Assembly: GCA_041689775.1 (NCBI GenBank)
Contig: JBDNFP010000425.1
Span: 1-5,145 of the forward strand
Direction: 5' to 3'
DNA length: 5,145 bases
From: JBDNFP01 sp041689775
GTDB taxonomy: Bacteria; Bacteroidota; Bacteroidia; Cytophagales; Spirosomataceae
The notes beneath the pieces are model-generated. The model searched no databases and was not told the DNA's origin. It saw only the letters and a list, made by a program, of their open reading frames with translations. The position numbers were made by a program, and so were the translations under genes. Numbering within the stretch: the stretch's first letter is position 1; every line of letters begins with the position of its first letter. Shown here piece after piece: positions 1 through 5,145 of the stretch.

Positions 1-3
1 AAG

Positions 4-38
4 TAGCTGATAGCTATTAGCTTGTAACTATTACCTTT
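4..38. repeat. Degenerate TAGCTnn heptamer tandem repeat
   Basis: Five consecutive 7-base units lie in perfect phase, starting at 4, 11, 18, 25 and 32: TAGCTGA, TAGCTAT, TAGCTTG, TAACTAT and TACCTTT. The first three share TAGCT exactly and the last two drift by one base within that core. Another TAGCTAG occurs at 65-71 but is out of phase. The array may continue left of the window, where only three bases precede it. It sits in the non-coding leader of the protease gene. Short phased heptamer arrays occur between genes in several bacterial groups; no function can be read from this one. Confidence 0.55.
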
Positions 39-43
39 TTGTA

Positions 44-78
44 AATATTTGATATAGAGAATATTAGCTAGTGATTTG
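44..78 (+). promoter_or_regulatory. Weak Bacteroidota-type promoter candidate(s) for the M16 gene
   Basis: The Bacteroidota housekeeping promoter is TTTG at -33 and TAnnTTTG at -7, about 19 bases apart. Two overlapping imperfect fits exist. One is TTG at 22-24 followed 19 bases later by AATATTTG at 44-51. The other uses TTTG at 48-51 followed 19 bases later by GTGATTTG at 71-78. The first -7 box has one mismatch and the second has two. Either would give a 5' leader of roughly 50 to 80 bases before the ATG at 138. The AT-rich background makes chance matches likely, so this is only a candidate. Confidence 0.2.
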
Positions 79-137
79 ACTAACTTAATAATACAAACTA
101 ATTATGCCTTAGTACTAAATACCAATTAACTTTACTT

Positions 138-2951
138 ATGATGAAAACCGTAACCAAGCAATTAATCACTTTACGGTTGGTGCTAGGACTTTTGATGATC
201 TCAGTCATTTGCGGCGGAGAGATTCTAGCTCAGGACCTACCAAAAGGAATCAAAAAAGTAGCTTCCGTTGAGGGTATTACCGAATACCAAATGGACAACG
301 GCTTCAAAGTATTACTTTTTCCGGACCTATCAAAGCCCACCGTTACCGTTAATGTTACTTATCTGGTAGGTTCACGGCACGAGGGATACGGTGAAACGGG
401 AATGGCTCACCTGTTGGAGCACATGGTTTTTAAGGGTACGCCCAATCACCCCAATATTCCTCAGGAATTAACGGAGCACGGTGCTCGCCCTAATGGTACT
501 ACCTGGTATGATCGTACCAACTATTTTGAAACATTTTCGGCAACGGAAGAGAATCTGAAATGGGCATTGGATCTGGAAGCAGACCGGATGGTGAATTCCT
601 ACATTGCCAAGAAAGACCTCGAAAGTGAGTTTAGTGTTGTTCGAAACGAGTTCGAATCAGGAGAAAATAGCCCTTTCCGGGTACTCCTTCAACGAGTGAC
701 TTCGGCCGCTTACGAATGGCATAACTACGGTAAGTCCACGATCGGAAATCGCTCCGACATAGAGAATGTACCTATCGAAAATCTGCAAGCTTTTTACCGG
801 AAGTACTACCAACCCGATAACGCGGTGTTGACCGTATCGGGTAAGATTGACGAAGCTAAGACGCTTGGTTTAATCGCTGGATATTTCGGTAAATTAAATA
901 AGCCCACGCGAGTACTACCCGTTAGCTACACCGTAGAGCCAACGCAAGACGGAGAACGTTTCGTTTCGTTACGACGTAGTGGCGATGTTCAGACGGTGGC
1001 TTCTGCCTTCCACATTATGCCCGGTTCACATCCCGACTATCCTTCAATGGATGTATTGGTAGAATTACTAACAGCGGAGCCAAATGGTAAGCTTTACAAG
1101 AATTTGGTTGATACTAAAAAAGCATCGAGCCAGTATGGTTTTAGCTTTGCTTTACACGACCCTGGATTCGCCTATTTTGGGACCGAAGTATTACAAGAAA
1201 AATCATTAGACGTGGCTCGGGCTGCCATGATTGCGACCCTTGATTCGGCAACAATAGTAAAGCCTACCGCCGAAGACGTAGAGCGAGCCAAGACATCCAT
1301 CCTTAAAGACTGGGATTTACAATTTCGTAGCTCAGAGCGGGTTGGTTTGGGAATCAGCGAGTACATTGCTACGGGAGACTGGCGCTTGGCCTACCTTTTT
1401 CGTGATAATGTTAGGAAGGTAACGGTTGACGACGTATTCCGGGTAGCGCAACAATACTTCAAATCTTCTAACCGTACCACCGGTACGTTTATGCCAGAAT
1501 CTATCCCCAACCGGACCGAAGTTCCGGTTGCTCCCAATGTGGATGAACTGGTAAAGGACTACAAAGGAGAGGCAGTGATGGCGCAGGGAGAAGCCTTCGA
1601 TCCATCGCCGGCCAATATCGATACCCGCACCGTCAGAGTTGAAAAGCCAAACACCATCGAAATGGCCTTTTTACCTAAGGAAACCCGTGGTAATGTGGTA
1701 TCTGCCCTTATGAGCTTACGATTAGGCAATGAGAAGAGCCTGCAAAACAAAGCCACGGTAGCTAGCCTAACGGCGTCTATGCTGGATAAAGGAACTACCA
1801 CCAAATCGCGTCAGCAAATTAAGGATGAGTTCGATGGATTGAAAGCAAGAGTAACCTTTTTTGGGGGTAGTAATCAGGCTGGTGCAGATGTAGAAGCTAC
1901 CCGTAATAACTTGGACGAGGTTATGAAGTTGGCCGCTGATATCCTGAAAAATCCAGCCTTTGACCAAGCAGAGTTTGAAAAATTGAAGCAGGAGCAACTA
2001 GCCCAGATCGAAGCCCAGCGGAGTGAGCCTCAGGCAATCGCCATTAACGAGTACCGCCGGGCCACGACTCCTTATCCTAAAAGTGATGTTCGGTACGTAG
2101 CAACTTTCGATGAAGAAATTGCGAATATCAAGGCCGTTACTCTGGATCAGGTGAAGGCATTCTACAAAGATTTTTATGGTGCCAATAACGCCTCGGTAGC
2201 CGTGGTCGGTGATTTCGACGAAAGTGAAATTCGTGGTATCATTGAGAAAGAATTCGGTAGCTGGAAAAGCAATAAACCTTTCACGCGGATTGCCTCTCCT
2301 TACAAAGCGGTTAAGGCCGAAAACAAATCATTTGAAACTCCCGATAAAGCAAATGCCATGTTTGTGGCTGGCTTGAATATGCCATTACAAGATAGTGATG
2401 CCGAATATCCTGCTTTGGTGATGGCTAATTATATGCTGGGGGGTGGATTTCTTAATTCACGCTTAGCGACTCGTATTCGTCAGAAAGACGGCCTCAGCTA
2501 CGGTGTAGGTTCACAGTTCAGTGCCAGTTCGCTTGATAAAAATGGTAGCTTCTTAGCCTATGCAATTTATGCTCCGCAAAACGTCGAAAAACTGGAAACA
2601 GCGTTCAAAGAGGAGATTGAGAAAGTGATAAAAGAAGGATTTACCGCCGAGGAATTAAAAGCAGCCAAATCGGGCTACCTGCAATCGCGTCAGGTAAGCC
2701 GGGCGCAGGATGCTTCCCTGGCCGGTATGCTGAATAATGACCTTTACTTGGATCGTACTATGCAGTGGGATGCTGACTTTGAAAGTAAAGTGGAAGCACT
2801 CACTCCCGAAGCCGTGAAGGCCGCCGCAGCTAAGTACATTGATGGTTCAAAAATGACGATTATTAAGGCAGGTGATTTTGCAAAAGCGAAGAAGGATAAC
2901 CCACCCATGGATTCCGCTCCGTCCACCATGGGTGGCAATCCGAAAAAGTAA
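138..2951 (+). CDS. Secreted/periplasmic zinc metalloprotease, M16 (pitrilysin/insulinase) family, two-module form
   Basis: This predicted exported peptidase degrades peptides or small unfolded proteins, probably in the periplasm. Residues 1-31 form a signal peptide with a basic start, a hydrophobic stretch at about 11-25 and a likely cleavage in ILA|QD. The N-terminal M16 domain (about 50-200) has the inverted zinc motif HLLEH (H91, E94, H95). It is followed 75 residues later by E171, the expected third zinc ligand, with E164 as the usual accessory glutamate. An M16_C domain follows at about 205-395. The second half (about 505-870) repeats this architecture, but its equivalent site (about 542-552, ASLTASMLDKG) lacks HxxEH and is inactive. 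That half keeps the conserved substrate-binding R/Y segment (R779, R781, Y788). At 937 residues it matches the usual ~900-950 of two-module bacterial homologues, so the gene is intact. The start is the first ATG after an in-frame stop at 99-101; ATG 141 is the alternative. No Shine-Dalgarno is seen. It is monocistronic, ending at a strong terminator. The substrate is unknown. Confidence 0.95.
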   Translation: MMKTVTKQLITLRLVLGLLMISVICGGEILAQDLPKGIKKVASVEGITEYQMDNGFKVLLFPDLSKPTVTVNVTYLVGSRHEGYGETGMAHLLEHMVFKGTPNHPNIPQELTEHGARPNGTTWYDRTNYFETFSATEENLKWALDLEADRMVNSYIAKKDLESEFSVVRNEFESGENSPFRVLLQRVTSAAYEWHNYGKSTIGNRSDIENVPIENLQAFYRKYYQPDNAVLTVSGKIDEAKTLGLIAGYFGKLNKPTRVLPVSYTVEPTQDGERFVSLRRSGDVQTVASAFHIMPGSHPDYPSMDVLVELLTAEPNGKLYKNLVDTKKASSQYGFSFALHDPGFAYFGTEVLQEKSLDVARAAMIATLDSATIVKPTAEDVERAKTSILKDWDLQFRSSERVGLGISEYIATGDWRLAYLFRDNVRKVTVDDVFRVAQQYFKSSNRTTGTFMPESIPNRTEVPVAPNVDELVKDYKGEAVMAQGEAFDPSPANIDTRTVRVEKPNTIEMAFLPKETRGNVVSALMSLRLGNEKSLQNKATVASLTASMLDKGTTTKSRQQIKDEFDGLKARVTFFGGSNQAGADVEATRNNLDEVMKLAADILKNPAFDQAEFEKLKQEQLAQIEAQRSEPQAIAINEYRRATTPYPKSDVRYVATFDEEIANIKAVTLDQVKAFYKDFYGANNASVAVVGDFDESEIRGIIEKEFGSWKSNKPFTRIASPYKAVKAENKSFETPDKANAMFVAGLNMPLQDSDAEYPALVMANYMLGGGFLNSRLATRIRQKDGLSYGVGSQFSASSLDKNGSFLAYAIYAPQNVEKLETAFKEEIEKVIKEGFTAEELKAAKSGYLQSRQVSRAQDASLAGMLNNDLYLDRTMQWDADFESKVEALTPEAVKAAAAKYIDGSKMTIIKAGDFAKAKKDNPPMDSAPSTMGGNPKK
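2901..2935 (+). repeat. Perfect 10-bp inverted repeat inside the 3' end of the M16 gene
   Basis: CCACCCATGG at 2901-2910 is the exact reverse complement of CCATGGGTGG at 2926-2935, with a 15-base spacer. The arms are GC-rich (7 of 10) and would form a stable hairpin in the mRNA, ending 16 bases before the last base of the stop codon. The arms encode parts of the low-complexity tail PPMDSAPSTMGGNPKK. It could be an mRNA 3'-end structure, or a by-product of the Pro/Met/Gly codons. No T-tract follows, so it is not itself a terminator. Confidence 0.5.
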
Positions 2952-2980
2952 CATATAACTCCCTTTGGGAAAAAAGCAAG

Positions 2981-3018
2981 AAATCCCTCGTTGATGATAC
3001 ATCAGCGGGGGATTTTTG
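2981..3018 (+). terminator. Strong intrinsic terminator of the M16 gene
   Basis: The arms at 2981-2996 and 3000-3015 pair along all 16 positions (two are G-T/U) around a 3-base loop, ATA. The stem includes a run of C/G pairs (CCCTCG with CGGGGG). The 3' arm runs into TTTTT at 3013-3017 and a further T-rich stretch. It begins 30 bases after the stop codon. The A-rich flank upstream of the stem means it could also act on the opposite strand, though no minus-strand gene reaches it. Confidence 0.88.
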
Positions 3019-3367
3019 GTTTGAATCAAAAATATCTTCCTGGGAAGTGTGATTTTTTCAACGAGTCGGTACCTAATAAAATAGAATTCACCAAAAGCCC
3101 CGAATGGAGTATTGTGCAAGAGTGTAGCAAGTTAAAAGAAGGAATTATTCACAAAATTACTTTCCTGGAAAGCGTTTAATCACAATACTGTGAGAAAGTT
3201 TCAGAGAGGACTAAAATCCAAGATAAAAGTATTACTGATTAGTTAAATTGTTCTTTACCAACTAAAAATAGTACAAAACAATTTGTCTAATATATTGCGA
3301 AAAAAGCTGGAACTTTACGTTGTAGTCACATCGTTGAATCGATTATATCGTGATGCTCGCTTGACTT
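3019..3367. other. Gene-free intergenic stretch, 349 bases
   Basis: It separates the protease terminator from the transporter fragment. A 62-codon plus-strand reading frame (2991-3179) exists, but it starts inside the terminator hairpin and its translation resembles no family I know, so I treat it as non-coding. Small palindromic elements are visible, such as CTTCC-TG-GGAAG near 3034-3045 and CGAT-TAT-ATCG at 3340-3350. The latter lies 18 bases upstream of the transporter ATG and could be a regulator site. TTTG occurs at 3282-3285 but no convincing -7 partner is spaced correctly. The stretch should hold the promoter of the transporter gene, but I cannot place it. Confidence 0.5.
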
Positions 3368-3654
3368 ATGGCTTTTGCCCCACTACAGAATCTTAATCCT
3401 CAACGGACCAAGCTGATTCTTAATTTGCTTTCAGTTTACACCTTGTGGGGGTCTACCTACCTGTTTATCCATTTTATGACCGAAAATATGCCGCCACTTT
3501 ACATGGCAGGTTGTCGGTTATTATCAGCGGGTCTACTAATGTATCCCTACGCCCGTTTGACGGGAAACCCCCGTCCGACGCGTGACGAGTGGTTTTCGGC
3601 CGGACTGATAGGAATACTATTGCTGTCGATCGCCAACGGTGGCATGACGGTTGC

Positions 3655-3668
3655 TTTGCAATTTCAAA
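3655..3668. other. Rearrangement/insertion junction between two genomic contexts
   Basis: Plus-strand EamA homology ends at about 3659-3661, and minus-strand DUF6671-like homology ends at about 3663. Composition changes at the same place: bases 3541-3660 contain 69 G+C, bases 3661-3780 contain 31. The exact crossover cannot be fixed by eye. No target-site duplication, terminal inverted repeat or integrase site is recognisable because the other end of the event lies outside the window. Confidence 0.7.
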
Positions 3669-3734
3669 CAAAGGAGCAATTACGTTTTCTTTTTGGTGCT
3701 TGGTTGCAATTACTAATTTTCTGTTTTGAAACAT
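3660..3734 (-). pseudogene. DUF6671-like protein, N-terminal fragment cut off at the junction
   Basis: Reading leftward from ATG 3734, the first ~24 residues (MFQNRKLVIATKHQKENVIAPL, then FE) resemble the opening of DUF6671 proteins, where a segment of the form R-K-L-hydrophobic-I-A-T-K-H-x-K-E-x-V-I-A-P-L is typical. This recognition is from memory. Family members are a few hundred residues and their function is not established. After E24 the frame stays open for about 60 more codons to 3474, but those are simply the antisense of the EamA gene (SCHRWRSTAIV and so on) and have no family character. Only the first tenth or so of the gene survives. The next gene upstream on this strand is the 80-residue ORF, 236 bases away. 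Confidence 0.5.
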
Positions 3735-3830
3735 TTATAACAATTGTTTTAATAGATAAAAACTTTCCTCAATTATGGATCTCAAATACAGATTATTCAA
3801 TGCTCGTTGCATCTTGTTAAGAGAAATAAA

Positions 3831-3878
3831 GGGAACTTATTCCTCCGATTATTATTCCAATCGAAACAAAAAGTTCCC
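3831..3878. repeat. 48-base imperfect palindrome (nested inverted repeat)
   Basis: GGGAACTT (3831-3838) pairs with AAGTTCCC (3871-3878), and inside it CGATT (3846-3850) pairs with AATCG (3859-3863). Both pairs share the same centre (3854.5), and three further symmetric positions also match. On the minus strand the outer arm is followed by a T-rich run, TTTATTTC, so it may be a weak terminator for the isocitrate dehydrogenase/80-residue ORF operon, whose last stop lies 93 bases before it. The large interrupted stem also fits an operator or a recombination site. It lies between that operon and the broken DUF6671-like gene. Confidence 0.5.
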
Positions 3879-3970
3879 AATTAATTACATCTTTTGAATG
3901 AAAATCATTTTCAAAAAGAGTTTCATCTAAGCCATGCTTAAATAAATTTTATTCCTATTGTATATTTATC

Positions 3971-4213
3971 CTAATCAATACTGATCATTGCATTTACTTT
4001 CACTCCTTTTGTGATAGCATCTATAAAATTTCTTACTTCAAACAATTCTTTTTGTAATTGCTTAATTCGCGATTCTCTCATTTTAATACCTTCTTCACTG
4101 GCGTGAGCATTAATTTTATCTTCAAGAAATTTAATTTTTATTTGCACCATTTTAGTTATGAAGTCAATAGCTTCGTTGGCTGAAAATTGCCCTTCCATCA
4201 GTTGAATAGTCAT
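3971..4213 (-). CDS. Small conserved-looking coiled-coil protein of unknown function (80 residues)
   Basis: I cannot name this protein. It begins MTIQLMEGQFSANEAIDFITKM and is followed by a long charged helix (about residues 22-68) with heptad-like spacing of I/L/V residues, e.g. KIKFLEDKI and RIKQLQKELFEVRNFI, so a coiled coil or helical hairpin is likely. There is no signal peptide, membrane segment or cysteine. The ATG lies 13 bases after the stop of the isocitrate dehydrogenase gene on the same strand, so the two are probably co-transcribed. Codon use is AT-rich like its neighbour. The organised sequence, the clean ATG after a tight gap and the absence of a competing opposite-strand gene all support a real gene. 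It may be a small scaffold or partner protein, but nothing in the sequence says of what. The stop is TAG at 3971-3973. Confidence 0.75.
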   Translation of the reverse strand: MTIQLMEGQFSANEAIDFITKMVQIKIKFLEDKINAHASEEGIKMRESRIKQLQKELFEVRNFIDAITKGVKVNAMISID

Positions 4214-4226
4214 AGTTAATTATTTT

Positions 4227-5145
4227 TTATTGTCCTTGTCCTAGTGAGAAAGCTGGTGTACCATCAAAAGAATACAGGTTTTCTGTTTTAATGGTATCAA
4301 TATTTTTATCAATTGCTTGTTGCAATAATTTAATAATTTCTTGCTTAGTTATTGTTGTTTTGCTAACAGGTTTGAACCTGCAACGCCAATGGTCGGTGCA
4401 AAAAGTTTCTTCAAAACCATCAGGATATACTTTTATCCCTCGGTTTGTTATCATTGAAAGTTTGATATTTTCTGTATTAAGTTGCTCCACTTGTTTTGCT
4501 AACTCATCGGGTGTCTTATCAGCACAATGCACAAATACATCAATGCCTATTAGTTCTTTTAGCTGCGGTTTTTTGCGTTTGTATTTTGGCAGATTTAATG
4601 CGGTTCCTTTTGCATAGTTAACTTCTTTGAGTGTGGTAGGATTTTGTCCAAGATTTTTAATTACTGCCATGGCAAATTCCTTTGTCCCAACCTTTTCTTT
4701 ACTTACACCTTCTTTGTAAATATCATAAGTATGAATACCGTCTTCTATCGTTTTTAACCATGCATTTTGGACTTTTTCAGCAATTTCCGTTTGTCCTATA
4801 TGGTTCAGCATTAGAACAGCACCTTGTAATAAGCCACTTGGATTTGCCAAGTTTTGTCCGGCTCTTCGAGGAGCAGAACCATGTATGGCTTCAAACATTG
4901 CACATTCTTCACCAATGTTCGCTGAGCCTGCCAACCCTACAGAGCCTGCTATTTGCGCAGCCACATCTGATAAAATATCGCCATATAAATTTGGCATTAC
5001 AATTACATCAAATGCTTCAGGAGTATCCGCCATTTTAGCGGCGCCAATATCTACGATCCAATGTTCATTTTCTATTTCGGGATATTCTACTGCAATTTCA
5101 TCAAACACTTTATGAAATAAACCATCTGTTTGTTTCATGATATTG
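4227..5145 (-). CDS. icd: Isocitrate dehydrogenase, Thermus/Rickettsia-like long type (N-terminal part beyond window)
   Basis: This cytoplasmic TCA-cycle enzyme oxidatively decarboxylates isocitrate to 2-oxoglutarate, probably with NADP+. The visible 305 residues start N-I-M-K, the conserved active-site segment (the Lys matches E. coli K230), so the ATG at 5138 is internal and the gene runs off the right edge. Numbering from that Met, D30 matches the metal-binding D283 of E. coli. NLYGDILSD (50-58) plus the following G-rich stretch fits the isocitrate/isopropylmalate dehydrogenase signature, with metal ligands D54 and D58. ANIGEECAMFEAIHGSAP (73-90) is the cofactor-binding loop region. R91-R92 replaces the K-Y that contacts the NADP 2'-phosphate in E. 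coli; a basic residue rather than Asp favours NADP. Residues about 195-303 form the extra C-terminal domain (GIDVFVH, SMITNRG, FDGTPAF) of the ~480-500-residue long type, as in Thermus. About 180 N-terminal residues are missing. It is probably co-transcribed with the 80-residue ORF. Confidence 0.93.
   Translation of the reverse strand, partial: NIMKQTDGLFHKVFDEIAVEYPEIENEHWIVDIGAAKMADTPEAFDVIVMPNLYGDILSDVAAQIAGSVGLAGSANIGEECAMFEAIHGSAPRRAGQNLANPSGLLQGAVLMLNHIGQTEIAEKVQNAWLKTIEDGIHTYDIYKEGVSKEKVGTKEFAMAVIKNLGQNPTTLKEVNYAKGTALNLPKYKRKKPQLKELIGIDVFVHCADKTPDELAKQVEQLNTENIKLSMITNRGIKVYPDGFEETFCTDHWRCRFKPVSKTTITKQEIIKLLQQAIDKNIDTIKTENLYSFDGTPAFSLGQGQ

Larger units (their letters stand above)
3368..3820 (+). 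pseudogene. EamA/DMT-superfamily transporter, 5' fragment truncated after ~98 codons
   Basis: Residues 1-98 look like the start of an inner-membrane drug/metabolite exporter of the EamA (RhaT/YedA-like) family. There is a first membrane helix at about 17-36 with the family-typical YTLWGSTYLFIHF, a second at about 43-61 (YMAGCRLLSAGLLMYPYA) and a third at about 77-97 ending IANGGMTVALQF. Homologues continue with a VPSG-like turn and about 200 more residues, giving ten helices and around 300 residues in all. Here homology stops at Q98/F99 (base about 3660). The remaining 52 codons up to the TAA at 3818-3820 are unrelated and read antisense to another gene fragment. An in-frame stop at 3362-3364 fixes the start at 3368. 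No Shine-Dalgarno is seen. GC is high just before the break (69/120) and low after it (31/120). With three of ten helices the product is almost surely non-functional as a transporter; the substrate is unknown. Confidence 0.8.

Noticed and set aside
201..215. Possible lipoprotein lipobox at Cys25 of the protease
   Set aside because: The residues before the Cys are S-V-I, and Ile at -1 does not fit a lipobox (G/A/S expected). The downstream ILA|Q site fits signal peptidase I.
1172..1997. Minus-strand ORFs inside the protease gene
   Set aside because: They are antisense to a full-length gene with conserved M16 motifs and have no independent features.
2991..3179. 62-codon plus-strand ORF downstream of the protease
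   Set aside because: Its ATG lies within the terminator stem, the translation has no recognisable family features, and no promoter or ribosome site precedes it.
3474..3734. 86-codon minus-strand ORF taken as a whole gene
   Set aside because: Only the first ~25 residues look like protein; the rest is the antisense of the EamA fragment. Only the start was annotated, as a pseudogene.
3899..3913. Perfect palindrome TGAAAAT-C-ATTTTCA
   Set aside because: It is AT-rich and short, with a 1-base centre in very AT-rich non-coding DNA. It is plausible by chance and makes a poor terminator stem.
4291..5115. Plus-strand ORFs of 76-118 codons across this region
   Set aside because: They are antisense shadows of isocitrate dehydrogenase, whose conserved active-site motifs fix the coding strand.
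1..5145. CRISPR, tRNA/rRNA, transposase, integrase, toxin-antitoxin or defence genes
   Set aside because: Both strands were read and no such features were found. The break at 3660 suggests mobility or rearrangement, but no mobile-element gene is present in the window.

Overview
The window looks like chromosomal DNA of a member of the Bacteroidota, most likely Cytophagales-like. No gene start has a Shine-Dalgarno sequence, the large secreted protease is a two-module M16 enzyme of the kind common in that phylum, and the leader DNA carries a TAGCTnn heptamer array. The genus assignment is inference only. There is no tRNA, rRNA, CRISPR array, recombinase or transposase gene, and I found no defence system or other clearly new multi-gene system.

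Left part (1 to about 3660, moderate GC, plus strand). A short leader with heptamer repeats precedes one intact gene, a 937-residue exported zinc protease of family M16 with an active N-terminal half and a degenerate C-terminal half. It ends at a near-ideal intrinsic terminator. A 350-base gene-free stretch follows, then the first third of an EamA/DMT-type membrane transporter gene.

Junction (about 3660). The transporter homology stops abruptly and base composition falls from 69/120 G+C in the 120 bases before to 31/120 in the 120 bases after. Immediately right of the break, on the opposite strand, lie the first ~25 codons of a gene that resembles the start of DUF6671 proteins. Two truncated genes therefore meet head-on, which marks a deletion, an insertion boundary or other rearrangement, or an assembly join.

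Right part (3661 to 5145, AT-rich, minus strand). Transcription runs leftward: isocitrate dehydrogenase (its N-terminal part lies beyond the right edge), then after 13 bases a small 80-residue coiled-coil protein of unknown function, then 236 non-coding bases with a 48-base imperfect palindrome, then the broken DUF6671-like gene. The dehydrogenase belongs to the long Thermus/Rickettsia-like type with an extra C-terminal domain and would supply 2-oxoglutarate and NAD(P)H in the TCA cycle. The left and right genes have no evident functional link. The notable feature of the window is the scar between them.
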